Positions 1 to 6,922 of a stretch of DNA of 13,048 nt are shown here, piece after piece; position 1 is the stretch's first letter; each line of letters opens with the position of its first letter. Both the position numbers and the translations under genes were made by a program. Origin of the DNA: Victivallales bacterium (GTDB taxonomy: Bacteria > Verrucomicrobiota > Lentisphaeria > Victivallales > Victivallaceae); NCBI GenBank assembly GCA_030634125.1, contig DAOWBJ010000014.1, positions 1 through 13,048 on the forward strand. Reading direction: 5' to 3'. Below the pieces are notes generated by a model. The model worked only from the letters and a program-made list of their open reading frames with translations. It had not been told where the DNA came from and made no database searches.

Positions 1-33
1 ATTTAAATTATTATTTTTTAAAAGGTATACATA

Positions 34-756
34 ATGACTGCTGATAAAAACAAGAAAAAAGCGCTGGACGCGGAAATCACTGATGCTTTATTGGATGATT
101 TTGATAAATTTGAACATTTTGCGACGACTTACTGGAAGCAAATTGCCGGTGTAGCTGTGCTTATAGTCGTAGGTGTCGCTCTATGGGTGATGATCAGCGA
201 TTCACGGAAAGCATCTGAGCGAAAGATAAATGACGCGATATGCAATGCCAAAACTGAAGCGGAAATAATCAAAGTGCTAAAAGAGTATCCTGCTTATTCC
301 GCGGCAAATTACGCCCGCCTGCGTTTGGCTAAAATATATCTTAATGAGAAAAAATACGCTAAAGCCTACGAGCAGTTCAAATTGCTCCGCGCTTCCAGTA
401 TCCCGCGCGAAATGACCTGGCGCATCAGTTTGGATGAAGCTTACGCGCTGGAACTGGAAGGTAAAAAAACAGCGGCGGCGGCAAAATTTGCTGAACTCGG
501 CGCCAACCCTTCATTGCCGGACGGATTTCGTTGTGAGGCAAATTACGGAGCCGGTCGTCTTTATACTGCTTTGAAGAAAAATGATAAAGCCCGTAAATAC
601 CTTACAAAAGCAAGCAAAGTCAGGCCGGGAATAAATAATCAAACATCTAGATTTTGGGTAGATCAGGCAAAATTTTTGCTGATAAGATTAGATAAAGCTC
701 CCAAAAAAAATATTGTAAAGCCGGTTCCTGCTAAAAAAATCAAACCAAAAAAATAA
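34..756 (+). CDS. Membrane-anchored tetratricopeptide-repeat protein (YfgM-like architecture)
   Basis: A 240-residue protein with a charged cytoplasmic N-terminus (residues 1-36), a single hydrophobic segment at about 37-54 (IAGVAVLIVVGVALWVMI) and a C-terminal helical region with TPR-like helix pairs at about 90-120, 128-155 and 168-199. The last 20 residues are strongly basic (Lys/Pro-rich). This layout, one N-terminal anchor followed by TPRs outside the membrane, resembles YfgM/TPR_21 proteins, which act as scaffolds or in envelope protein folding. That is a family-level analogy, not proof of function. An AAAAGG stretch at 20-25 is suitably placed before the ATG. The following methyltransferase gene begins within about 26 bases, so the two are probably co-transcribed. 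Upstream genes lie outside the window. Confident as a gene, moderate on family. Confidence 0.8.
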   Translation: MTADKNKKKALDAEITDALLDDFDKFEHFATTYWKQIAGVAVLIVVGVALWVMISDSRKASERKINDAICNAKTEAEIIKVLKEYPAYSAANYARLRLAKIYLNEKKYAKAYEQFKLLRASSIPREMTWRISLDEAYALELEGKKTAAAAKFAELGANPSLPDGFRCEANYGAGRLYTALKKNDKARKYLTKASKVRPGINNQTSRFWVDQAKFLLIRLDKAPKKNIVKPVPAKKIKPKK

Positions 757-782
757 GCTTGACCGCTTATCACGGTTTCGAA

Positions 783-1538
783 ATGAATAATTTACCGCAA
801 AAACAAAAGGCTTTGATAAAGTCCTTGTATTCCCGGCACGGGCGCAAAAAAACATCTTTGTGCGTTTGTGAAGGTGTGCGCTGTTGCGAGGAATTACTGC
901 TCGCGGCTCCCGCATTAGTCAAATTTACAGTTTGCCGCGAATCCCTGCAACTTGATTTCAAAACAAGTTCCGTTACTTATGTTATTGCCGACCACGAATT
1001 CGCGAAACTTGCCGCGACAGTCAATTCGCAAGGCATTTTATGTGTTGCCGAAGTGCCTGAATTTGCTACATTCAAACCCGGGGATAACTTTTTATTTGTG
1101 CTCGACCGGGTTGGTGATCCGGGAAACTTTGGAACGATTCTGCGAACCGCCAAGGCGGCAGGGTTAAATGAACTATGGTATACTGCGGGTTCGGTTGACC
1201 CTTTTAATGACAAAACAATCCGTTCAGCGATGGCGGCGCAATTTTCTATGCGCCTGCGTGTTTTTCCAGACTTGAAAACTCTGTCTGAAACCGCTGGAGA
1301 ATATGGCTTTAAAAACTTTTACTTGACCGATCCGCACGAAGGAGTTGATTTATTTACCGAGAAAGGCTTGTATGAGAAATCATTAGTCATTATCGGCAGT
1401 GAAGCGCATGGAGTCAGCGAACTTGACGATGCAAAACGCGTTACAATTCCAATGCCGGGCAAGTTTGAATCCCTGAACGCCGCCCAGGCAGCGACAATTT
1501 TCCTCTTTGAATACGTCCGCCGCACAAAAAGAACTTGA
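783..1538 (+). CDS. SpoU/TrmH-family RNA 2'-O-ribose methyltransferase
   Basis: Predicted S-adenosylmethionine-dependent methyltransferase acting on the 2'-OH of an rRNA or tRNA ribose (SPOUT fold, trefoil knot). From the ATG at 783 it has 251 residues, usual for single-copy SpoU proteins with an N-terminal substrate-binding domain (about 1-95) and a C-terminal catalytic domain (about 100-251). All three family motifs are visible: motif 1 around GNFGTILR (114-121, with Asn115 and Arg121), motif 2 IIGSEAHGVS (203-212) and motif 3 IPMPGKFESLNAAQAA (222-237). A TTG at 759 is in frame but would add eight residues unlike the family; MNNLPQKQKALIKSL matches the usual start. No clear ribosome binding site precedes either start, so translation may be coupled to the TPR gene. 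The target nucleotide cannot be told from sequence; RlmB- or TsnR-like subgroups are possible. Confidence 0.88.
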   Translation: MNNLPQKQKALIKSLYSRHGRKKTSLCVCEGVRCCEELLLAAPALVKFTVCRESLQLDFKTSSVTYVIADHEFAKLAATVNSQGILCVAEVPEFATFKPGDNFLFVLDRVGDPGNFGTILRTAKAAGLNELWYTAGSVDPFNDKTIRSAMAAQFSMRLRVFPDLKTLSETAGEYGFKNFYLTDPHEGVDLFTEKGLYEKSLVIIGSEAHGVSELDDAKRVTIPMPGKFESLNAAQAATIFLFEYVRRTKRT

Positions 1539-1545
1539 TTTTTTA

Positions 1546-2640
1546 TTAATGCTCCGCAACGAAGTTTGCCATGATGTTGAAAAAGTCTTTGACGTGGCTT
1601 GGAGACGGGCTTATTGACTGGGTGGAGATACATGCTCCGAGTGAATCGGGATGATCCGGATTGTAACCATGCATTCCCGGCAAAGGTTTTGACAATATGT
1701 CATTGGGTGAAATTTGAAATCCCGGTTCAACTAATGCAATGGTTTCACCATAACGCCGGTCAGAGAAATTTATTCCAAAATCTTTTTTCTCTTTGGCGCT
1801 CAGCACTTTGCAATGTCGGAACTCATATAATTTATCAAGAATAATGGATTTGACAGATTTTGTTTTATACCAGAAAAGCGCCATTGTCGGATCGTAAACA
1901 GCATGATAGTCATACCCGTAAGTTATACCTAGTGAATTTATTTTCTTTTTGATGTTTATTGTCTGCGGCGCGAAAGTCATGCCGTGTCCTGATAATACCG
2001 TTAAATTAAACTTTGAACTGCTTGCATTTCCCACAGAGATTATTTTTTTGATTTGTCGTTCGTAACGACGCAGTTTTTTATCTATTTTTTGAAAATCATG
2101 CGGATAATGATGCAGTAAATTATCCATTTCGTCAATTTGAATAAAAGCGAAATTAACAGATTTATCTTTCAAGCGATGGCGCAAATTCTTTAAGGCTTGA
2201 ATTGGAGAGCCTGTAGCGGTATTGATAATAGAATGAGCTAATTTTTTTTCGTGAACTAAATCAACAATACTAATTAAAGGGGAAAAACAGCCGGGAGCCA
2301 AATCTTTTGCATGATGATTGCTTTGTACAAAACAATTAAGGTTGCGTAGAGGAACAGAGTACTTGCCGGAATAACCGGATTTTTTGCCGACAAATTTATA
2401 ATAAAACCGTTGTGCGGTTTCTAATACAGTAGTACTCTTTTTAAAATAATAACTGCTGAAATGACCATGTTCATTCGGGAGTTTACCCGTGAGTGTGGTC
2501 GAAAGTGCTGAGTGAGAGCAACCCAACTGAGACTGTACAGGGAATTGATGTTTGCAGTATTTAGTCAGAAAGCCGTGTTCTTTGAGAATATGCCAGCCTG
2601 GACCAGTTAGATATATAAACACATGTATCGAATCACTCAT
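1546..2640 (-). CDS. Alkaline phosphatase superfamily (type I phosphodiesterase-like) protein with altered metal site
   Basis: A 364-residue protein of the alkaline phosphatase/nucleotide pyrophosphatase superfamily, which hydrolyses phosphomonoesters or diesters at a two-metal centre. Landmarks are the nucleophile region and following TG (Ser42 to TLTGKLPNEHGH, 49-60), an Asp-x3-His pair at Asp173/His177, SGHGM at 217-221 in the place of the usual SDHGM, and GMHGYNPDHP at 322-331 with His324. One metal site (Asp173, His177, His324) therefore looks intact. At the other, the motif-1 Asp appears to be Thr12 (YLTGPGW) and the SDHG Asp is Gly218. No signal peptide is seen, so it is probably cytoplasmic. 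It is convergent with the methyltransferase gene, with 7 bases between stops, and is preceded by a structured leader. No well-placed ribosome binding site is evident. Substrate unknown; family fairly sure, activity uncertain. Confidence 0.75.
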   Translation of the reverse strand: MSDSIHVFIYLTGPGWHILKEHGFLTKYCKHQFPVQSQLGCSHSALSTTLTGKLPNEHGHFSSYYFKKSTTVLETAQRFYYKFVGKKSGYSGKYSVPLRNLNCFVQSNHHAKDLAPGCFSPLISIVDLVHEKKLAHSIINTATGSPIQALKNLRHRLKDKSVNFAFIQIDEMDNLLHHYPHDFQKIDKKLRRYERQIKKIISVGNASSSKFNLTVLSGHGMTFAPQTINIKKKINSLGITYGYDYHAVYDPTMALFWYKTKSVKSIILDKLYEFRHCKVLSAKEKKDFGINFSDRRYGETIALVEPGFQISPNDILSKPLPGMHGYNPDHPDSLGACISTQSISPSPSHVKDFFNIMANFVAEH

Positions 2641-2800
2641 AAAAGATAATCCCGAGTTCCTAAAAAATTCTCCTGTGAAGATTATAGCTCATGGGATTTG
2701 AAATTGCAACAAAGCAACGGGAATAAATGTATACTGAACTCAAACTGAAGAAAATAGATTTGCAAGATATTTAGATTTTTTATGTGAAACTCAGACCGAT

Positions 2801-2849
2801 AAAAAAACGAGCCGAAACCTGACTGTTTATCAAAACAGCCAGATTCGGC
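2801..2849 (-). terminator. Rho-independent terminator or attenuator upstream of the phosphatase-like gene
   Basis: On the - strand GCCGAA (2849-2844) pairs with TTCGGC (2816-2811), enclosing a CTG/CAG helix and a six-pair CTGTTT/AAACAG helix with a short loop, and is followed after three bases by seven consecutive T (2807-2801). It lies about 160 bases before the - strand gene starting at 2640, so it either ends a small upstream transcript or attenuates that gene. Confidence 0.7.
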
Positions 2850-2852
2850 AAA

Positions 2853-2874
2853 CGTACTCCACTTAACCTGTACG
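2853..2874 (-). other. Small hairpin preceding the terminator stem
   Basis: CGTAC at 2853-2857 and GTACG at 2870-2874 form a 5-bp stem with a 12-base loop, three bases 5' of the terminator hairpin on the - strand. It adds to the picture of a folded leader or small RNA. It is weak on its own. Confidence 0.35.
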
Positions 2875-3162
2875 CCATCCCCTCAAAAAGACCTCTAAAT
2901 AAACAGTACTATTCTACTCATTCACACAAATACAATATAGAAAGTTTCATGCCAGTTTTTGAAAAAAACGACAAATCGTTGATTCATAGTAACTTAGTAT
3001 ATTACAGGAAAGTAATTAATAAGAATTATTGATGTCAAGAAAAGTTTATTAAAAATGGCATCATGAAGTGCAATTTTCTTATTATTAAGGATTTATAGAG
3101 AAAATAAAACTCTTTGAGAAATCAATAAAAGTTGATATGGTTCAAGCGGGAAAGACGGGAGA

Positions 3163-3196
3163 AATATTTGAGGGGCGAAGCGCCCCCTCAAATATT
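3163..3196 (-). terminator. Strong hairpin after pgk, probable terminator
   Basis: Arms 3163-3177 and 3181-3196 pair over 15 bases with one bulged C, around a 3-base AAG loop, beginning 8 bases beyond the pgk stop. The G/C core (GGGGCG/CGCCCC) is flanked by AATATTTGA/TCAAATATT. The T content after the - strand stem is modest, so termination is likely but not textbook; the near-symmetry could work on both strands. Confidence 0.7.
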
Positions 3197-3204
3197 ATTT
3201 ATGG

Positions 3205-4428
3205 CTAACGGTCAGCTAAAGCGCATACGCCTGGCAGGTCTTTTCCTTCGAGGAATTCGAGGGAAGCGCCGCCGCCGGTTGAGATATGGCTCATCTTGTC
3301 AGCGAGTCCGCTTTGATTAACAGCCGCGACTGAATCCCCGCCGCCGATAATGCTTACAGAATCACTGTCAGCTACCGCGGAACAAACGATCATAGTGCCG
3401 TCCGCGAAATTAGGCATTTCGAAACATCCCATAGGACCGTTCCAGACAATAGTTTTCGCGCCAAGTATCTCTTCGGCGTATAGTCCGGCGGTTTTAGGAC
3501 CGATATCCAGAGCCAGCCAGCCGTCTTTAATTTCAAGACCAACGATTTCAGTATTGGCATCGTTCGAGAAGCTGTCAGCTATTTTATTATCAATCGGCAA
3601 AAGGAATTTAACGCTCCTGGCTTTGGCTTTTGCCAAGGTTTTCTTAGCGACATCCAGCAAATCGTCTTCGCAAAGGGAATTTCCGATGGAATGGCCAAGG
3701 GCTTTGAGAAAAGTATAAGCCATTCCGCCGCCAATCAAAATAGTATCAACTTTTTCGATAAGGGCTGTAAGGACTTCGAGTTTTCCGGAAACTTTAGCAC
3801 CGCCGATAATAGCAACGAAGGGATGTTCCGGGTTGGCGACAGCTTGACCGAGGTATTGAACTTCTTTGTCAAGCAGGAAACCCGCTACGCAGTTTTCTTT
3901 AGGAATAAATTCGGTAATAACAGCAGTAGAAGCATGAGCGCGATGAGCTGTGCCGAACGCATCGTTGACGTAAACGTCGCCGAGTTTAGCCAGTTCAGCG
4001 GCAAATGCTTTTTGCGCGGCGATTTTATCCGCGTCGCCATTGCATTTCATATCTTCTTCTTTGTGGTAGCGAGTGTTTTCGCAGCACATGATTTCGCCGG
4101 GCTTGAGGGCTTTGGAAGCGGCTGCGGCTTCTTCGCCGATGCAGTCACTGACAAATTTAACATCTTTTCCAAGCAAGGTAGCGAGATGATCCGCAGCCGG
4201 TTTCACGGTAAATTCCGGCTTAGCTTCGCCTTTCGGGCGTCCGAGGTGTGTCAAAAGCGTTAATGACGCGCCGTTATTGGTGATATATCTGATCGTAGGC
4301 AGAGCCGCGCGGATACGGGTATCGTCAGTTATTACGCCGTCTTTGAGGGGGACGTTAAAATCAACACGCATAACTACGCGTTTGCCGTTAAGATCAATGT
4401 CTTTGATTGTTTTTTTGTTCAAGTTCAT
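3205..4428 (-). CDS. pgk: Phosphoglycerate kinase
   Basis: Cytoplasmic glycolytic enzyme that transfers phosphate from 1,3-bisphosphoglycerate to ADP. The 407-residue length is normal for bacterial PGK. Visible motifs are MRVDFNVPLKDG near residues 20-31 (Arg21, Asp23, Asn25 bind substrate), HLGRP (61-65), FGTAHRAHAST (158-168), GGAKVSGKLEVL in the hinge region, the nucleotide-binding GGGDS (362-366) and STGGGAS (383-389). The start is the ATG at 4428: GGAG lies 8 bases upstream, whereas a GTG three codons earlier overlaps that same ribosome binding site and is unlikely. It lies 101 bases downstream of gap on the same strand, with two hairpins between them, so it is expressed with gap by partial read-through or from its own promoter. 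Confidence 0.97.
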   Translation of the reverse strand: MNLNKKTIKDIDLNGKRVVMRVDFNVPLKDGVITDDTRIRAALPTIRYITNNGASLTLLTHLGRPKGEAKPEFTVKPAADHLATLLGKDVKFVSDCIGEEAAAASKALKPGEIMCCENTRYHKEEDMKCNGDADKIAAQKAFAAELAKLGDVYVNDAFGTAHRAHASTAVITEFIPKENCVAGFLLDKEVQYLGQAVANPEHPFVAIIGGAKVSGKLEVLTALIEKVDTILIGGGMAYTFLKALGHSIGNSLCEDDLLDVAKKTLAKAKARSVKFLLPIDNKIADSFSNDANTEIVGLEIKDGWLALDIGPKTAGLYAEEILGAKTIVWNGPMGCFEMPNFADGTMIVCSAVADSDSVSIIGGGDSVAAVNQSGLADKMSHISTGGGASLEFLEGKDLPGVCALADR

Positions 4429-4462
4429 AATTTTCACTCCGTTTTAAAGTTTTTAACAGAAA

Positions 4463-4495
4463 AACCCGAAGAACAATTTTATTGGACTTCGGGTT
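4463..4495 (-). terminator. Hairpin terminator or attenuator between gap and pgk
   Basis: On the - strand AACCCGAAG (4495-4487) pairs with CTTCGGGTT (4471-4463). An inner CAAT/ATTG helix sits across a 2x2 internal loop, and a short T run follows (to about 4459). This is a good Rho-independent signal that would reduce gap transcripts entering pgk. Confidence 0.7.
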
Positions 4496-4507
4496 CAGCT
4501 CTATTTA

Positions 4508-4527
4508 TTAAGCAATTTTTTGCTTAA
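4508..4527 (-). other. AT-rich hairpin directly after gap
   Basis: TTAAGCAA and TTGCTTAA form an 8-bp stem with a 4-base loop, three bases beyond the gap stop. It stands immediately before the stronger hairpin at 4463-4495. It could protect the gap 3' end or assist termination. Confidence 0.45.
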
Positions 4528-4529
4528 AC

Positions 4530-5528
4530 TTAGAGAGCGGCCATAGCAGCGATGAGGTCTAATACTTTGTTAGAGTAACCCCATTCGTTGTCGTACCATG
4601 AAACAACTTTGACGAAGTTGTCAGTCAAAGCGATACCAGCTTCGGCATCGAATGTGGAAGTACAGACTTCACCAACGAAATCCTGAGAAACAACAGATTC
4701 TTCAGTATAACCGAGGATACCTTTCATTGGACCTTCAGCAGCAGCTTTCATAGCGGCTTTGACCGCGTCATAGGAAGCACCTTTTTCCAGGCGGCAGGTC
4801 AAGTCAACAACAGATACGTCTACAGTAGGAACGCGGAAAGCCATTCCAGTAAGTTTACCGTTCAATTCAGGGATAACTTTACCAACAGCTTTAGCGGCGC
4901 CGGTAGAAGAAGGAATAATGTTGTTAAGAGTGGCACGACCACCTCTCCAGTCTTTCATAGAAGGAGCGTCAACAGTTTTTTGTGTAGCTGTAGCAGCATG
5001 GATAGTAGTCATTAAGCCTTCAACAACACCGTAGTTGTCATTGAGAACTTTAGTGATAGGAGCCAGGCAGTTAGTAGTACATGAAGCGTTGGAAACGATA
5101 TCCATGTCAGCAGTTAATTTGTCATTGTTTACGCCCATAACGAACATAGGAGTAGCATCTTTAGAAGGAGCAGACAGAACAACTTTTTTAGCACCGGCTT
5201 CGATGTGTTTGCGGGCTGTTTCATCAGTAAGGAACAAACCAGTTGATTCGACAACGTATTCAGCGCCGACAGCATCCCATTTCAAATCAGCAGGATTTCT
5301 TTCAGCGGAGATACGAATTTCTTTACCGTTTACAACGAGGTTACCGTTTGCAACAGAAACTTCGCCGTCGAATTTACCATGTACTGAATCATACTTAAGC
5401 ATATAAGCGATGTAGTCTACGTCGAGCAGGTCATTGATGCCGACCACTTCGATGTCATTACGTTTTTGAGCAGCACGAAAAACGAGACGGCCGATACGGC
5501 CAAATCCATTAATACCAACTTTAATCAT
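4530..5528 (-). CDS. gap: Glyceraldehyde-3-phosphate dehydrogenase, type I, NAD-type
   Basis: Cytoplasmic glycolytic enzyme that oxidises glyceraldehyde-3-phosphate to 1,3-bisphosphoglycerate with NAD. At 332 residues it is full length. The Rossmann motif GINGFGRIGR is at 5-14, and Asp33 in GINDLL is the residue usually linked with NAD preference. The catalytic Cys150 lies in SNASCTTNCLAP (146-157), His177 lies in TTIHAAT, and SWYDNEWGYS is at 310-319. The frame is open for 25 codons further upstream, but MIKVGINGFGRIG is the family N-terminus and AAGGGTG precedes the ATG at 5528 at suitable distance, so the longer form is rejected. Its upstream region contains a long inverted-repeat structure ending in a T run, which could be a regulatory leader. 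The product feeds pgk, the next gene. Confidence 0.97.
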   Translation of the reverse strand: MIKVGINGFGRIGRLVFRAAQKRNDIEVVGINDLLDVDYIAYMLKYDSVHGKFDGEVSVANGNLVVNGKEIRISAERNPADLKWDAVGAEYVVESTGLFLTDETARKHIEAGAKKVVLSAPSKDATPMFVMGVNNDKLTADMDIVSNASCTTNCLAPITKVLNDNYGVVEGLMTTIHAATATQKTVDAPSMKDWRGGRATLNNIIPSSTGAAKAVGKVIPELNGKLTGMAFRVPTVDVSVVDLTCRLEKGASYDAVKAAMKAAAEGPMKGILGYTEESVVSQDFVGEVCTSTFDAEAGIALTDNFVKVVSWYDNEWGYSNKVLDLIAAMAAL

Positions 5529-5685
5529 TTTGTCACCCTTTTTTTTGTTTTTAACAAAAGTTACTTTATTTATATTACAGACATTCAAACAGATACAATC
5601 CACCCATAAAAAATGTCTTTACTAATCGGAATCCGTAATATATACGGCTTTTTTGAAAAGTCAAAATAATAAAGAACTATTAAAT

Positions 5686-5863
5686 AAAAAAAAGCAACGG
5701 CTCGGACAGCACCGCCAAAAGTAGTGACAAAAAAACTCGAACACTCAATGCTTACGAAAAATACGCTATGCTCATTTTCGTCAGCTTCGCTTTCCGCCGC
5801 TTGACCACGGAGGCGTTGCATCCGCCTTTTTATACTTTTGGCGGGACCGTCGATCCGCTGGAG
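5686..5863 (-). other. Long inverted-repeat structure with T run: candidate structured RNA, leader or palindromic element
   Basis: CCGCCAAAAGTA (5712-5723) and TACTTTTGGCGG (5833-5844) are perfect 12-bp inverted repeats, and further pairs with G-U continue outwards. Between them lie a hairpin of ACGAAAAAT (5754-5762) with ATTTTCGT (5774-5781) and a GGCG/CGCC hairpin (5812-5826). On the - strand the structure is followed by eight T (5693-5686). The segment is GC-richer than its surroundings. It could be a small RNA, a gap leader or a non-autonomous repeat. Confidence 0.45.
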
Positions 5864-5898
5864 TAATTATTTAAATATTAATTTTATTAAGAAAAATA

Positions 5899-5926
5899 TT
5901 GCATTTTTTACATAGCTGTGTATATT
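5899..5926 (+). promoter_or_regulatory. Putative sigma-70-type promoter for rplM-rpsI-argC
   Basis: TTGCAT (5899-5904) and TATATT (5921-5926) are separated by 16 bases, about 112 bases upstream of the rplM start. The -10 is a 5/6 match and the -35 is poor. The resulting leader of roughly 105 bases could host L13-type feedback control, but no known leader motif is recognisable. Confidence 0.4.
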
Positions 5927-6038
5927 AAATGCTTCTGTTCGTGATTGCACCCCCGATCATAGCGAAAACGAATGGAAATGATGCACTGTTATTTTAGTTC
6001 AAGAATAAAAAATGAACCAAAAAGTTGAGACTTAAAAA

Positions 6039-6467
6039 ATGAAAACTTATTTAGCTAAAAACGACGAAATCAAACGTGAGTATATCTTGTTTGATGCGTC
6101 TGAAGCGCCGGTGGGCCGTATTGCGGTACGTGTCGCTAACGCCTTGCGCGGCAAAGACAAACCGACATACACTCCTCATGTGGATACCGGCAATTTTGTT
6201 GTAGTAATTAACGCTTCCAAAGCTGTTTTTACCGGCAAAAAGAGTACAGAGAAAAAATATGTTAATTTCAGCGGATACCGTGGTGGTTTGAAAGAACAGA
6301 CTGCAGAAGCAATCCGCGAAAACAACCCTGAACGCATTATCCAAGACGCTGTTTGGGGAATGATGCCGCACGGAAGACTGGGTCGTGCCCAATTCCGTAA
6401 ATTAAAGGTTTATGCCGGTAGTGAACACCCGCATGAAGCACAAAAACCAACTAAAGTTACTGTCTAA
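6039..6467 (+). CDS. rplM: 50S ribosomal protein L13
   Basis: A 142-residue protein of the normal bacterial L13 length; it is an early-assembling component of the large subunit and binds 23S rRNA. The N-terminal segment ending in ILFDASEAPVGRIAVRVA and the L13 signature region WGMMPHGRLGRAQFRKLKVY (about 115-134) are characteristic. A weak ribosome binding site (TTGAGA, 6025-6030) precedes the ATG. It is first in the usual L13-S9 pair, with rpsI 16 bases downstream, and is probably transcribed from a promoter near 5900. In other bacteria L13 can repress its own operon through the mRNA leader. Nothing abnormal is seen in the protein. Confidence 0.97.
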   Translation: MKTYLAKNDEIKREYILFDASEAPVGRIAVRVANALRGKDKPTYTPHVDTGNFVVVINASKAVFTGKKSTEKKYVNFSGYRGGLKEQTAEAIRENNPERIIQDAVWGMMPHGRLGRAQFRKLKVYAGSEHPHEAQKPTKVTV

Positions 6468-6483
6468 GGAGTAATTATATATT

Positions 6484-6882
6484 ATGGCTGTTAAGACTGA
6501 AGAAATTTGGGCAACTGGTCGTCGCAAAGCCGCGGTAGCGCGGGTTCGCATCAAACCAGGTACAGGCAAAGTAGAAGTTAATGGTAAAAAACTGGGTCAA
6601 TATTTCCCGACCGAAACTATCGCGACTTTCATCTTCCAACCGTTAACGGTTACCGGAACTGAAAAGACTGTAGATATTTTTGTTAACGTACAGGGCGGCG
6701 GAATTTCCGGTCAGGCCGGCGCAATGCGTCACGGCATCGCTCGCGGGTTAGTAAAAATGGACGCTACTTTACGTCCTGTTTTGAAAGGGTCTGGTTTATT
6801 AACTCGTGACGCTCGCGTCAAGGAACGTAAGAAACCGGGACAACCTGGTGCTCGTAAACGTTTCCAGTTTTCAAAACGTTAA
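6484..6882 (+). CDS. rpsI: 30S ribosomal protein S9
   Basis: A 132-residue small-subunit protein whose C-terminal tail reaches the P-site tRNA. The S9 signature runs from GGGISGQAGAM to HGIARGL (about 77-95). It is followed by the basic tail with RDARVKERKKPGQPGARK and the expected terminal Lys-Arg (QFSKR). An AAGGAG ribosome binding site (6466-6471) overlaps the rplM stop and lies 12 bases before the ATG, a somewhat long spacing. The arrangement rplM-rpsI is nearly universal in bacteria. Here argC follows after 39 bases without an evident terminator, which suggests co-transcription. Confidence 0.97.
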   Translation: MAVKTEEIWATGRRKAAVARVRIKPGTGKVEVNGKKLGQYFPTETIATFIFQPLTVTGTEKTVDIFVNVQGGGISGQAGAMRHGIARGLVKMDATLRPVLKGSGLLTRDARVKERKKPGQPGARKRFQFSKR

Positions 6883-6907
6883 TTTCACCCTACATTATAT
6901 ACATATA

Positions 6908-6922
6908 TTTGAGGCTCTCAAA
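6908..6922 (+). promoter_or_regulatory. Short hairpin masking the argC ribosome binding site
   Basis: TTTGAG (6908-6913) and CTCAAA (6917-6922) can pair around a 3-base loop. The argC ribosome binding site GAGG (6911-6914) falls within the stem and loop, and the A of the start codon is the last base of the 3' arm. It could reduce argC translation relative to the ribosomal proteins, although six mainly A-T pairs are only moderately stable. Confidence 0.4.

Larger units (their letters stand above)
2641..3204. other. 564-bp intergenic region with two hairpins and no supported gene
   Basis: AT-rich region between the phosphatase-like gene and pgk, both on the - strand. It holds the pgk 3' hairpin (3163-3196), a terminator-like hairpin with T run (2801-2849), a small hairpin (2853-2874) and a 9-base segment that could compete for the terminator stem. 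A TTGACA on the - strand (3033-3038) has no convincing -10 at 16-18 bases. Reading frames here are short, lack a placed ribosome binding site and run through the hairpins. Confidence 0.6.
5529..6038. other. 510-bp divergent intergenic region between gap and rplM
   Basis: Carries the gap 5' region (- strand) and the rplM promoter and leader (+ strand). Contents seen: a TTTTGTT/AACAAAA hairpin just upstream of the gap ribosome binding site (about 5543-5559), a run of eight A (5686-5693), a GC-richer segment bounded by 12-bp inverted repeats (5712-5844), and a promoter-like pair at 5899-5926. A 78-codon frame on the - strand (5585-5821) runs through the inverted repeat, has no ribosome binding site and resembles no family I know, so I do not call it. 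Confidence 0.55.

Noticed and set aside
2821..2840. Resemblance of GACTGTTTATCAAAACA to a conserved stretch of 23S rRNA
   Set aside because: The likeness covers under 20 bases, no flanking rRNA sequence follows, and the bases are explained by the palindromic terminator stem.
2780..2878. A 32-codon frame on the - strand beginning MAYRLSGV
   Set aside because: GAGGGG abuts the ATG with no spacing and the frame passes through the whole terminator hairpin and T run.
3132..3320. A 62-codon frame on the + strand across the pgk 3' end
   Set aside because: It overlaps the strong pgk hairpin and coding sequence in antisense and shows no protein family features.
3691..4263. A 190-codon open frame antisense to pgk
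   Set aside because: It is a mirror frame of a well-supported enzyme gene with biased codon use; no ribosome binding site or family match.
5529..5603. A 25-residue N-terminal extension of gap
   Set aside because: The family N-terminus begins at MIKVGINGFGRIG and AAGGGTG precedes that ATG; the extension is open frame only.
5585..5821. A 78-codon open frame on the - strand upstream of gap
   Set aside because: It runs through the inverted-repeat element and poly-A tract, has no ribosome binding site, and its C-terminal part is simply AT-rich gap upstream DNA.
5712..5844. An insertion sequence bounded by the 12-bp inverted repeats
   Set aside because: No transposase fits in 133 bases and no flanking target duplication is visible; only a non-autonomous element or RNA structure remains possible.
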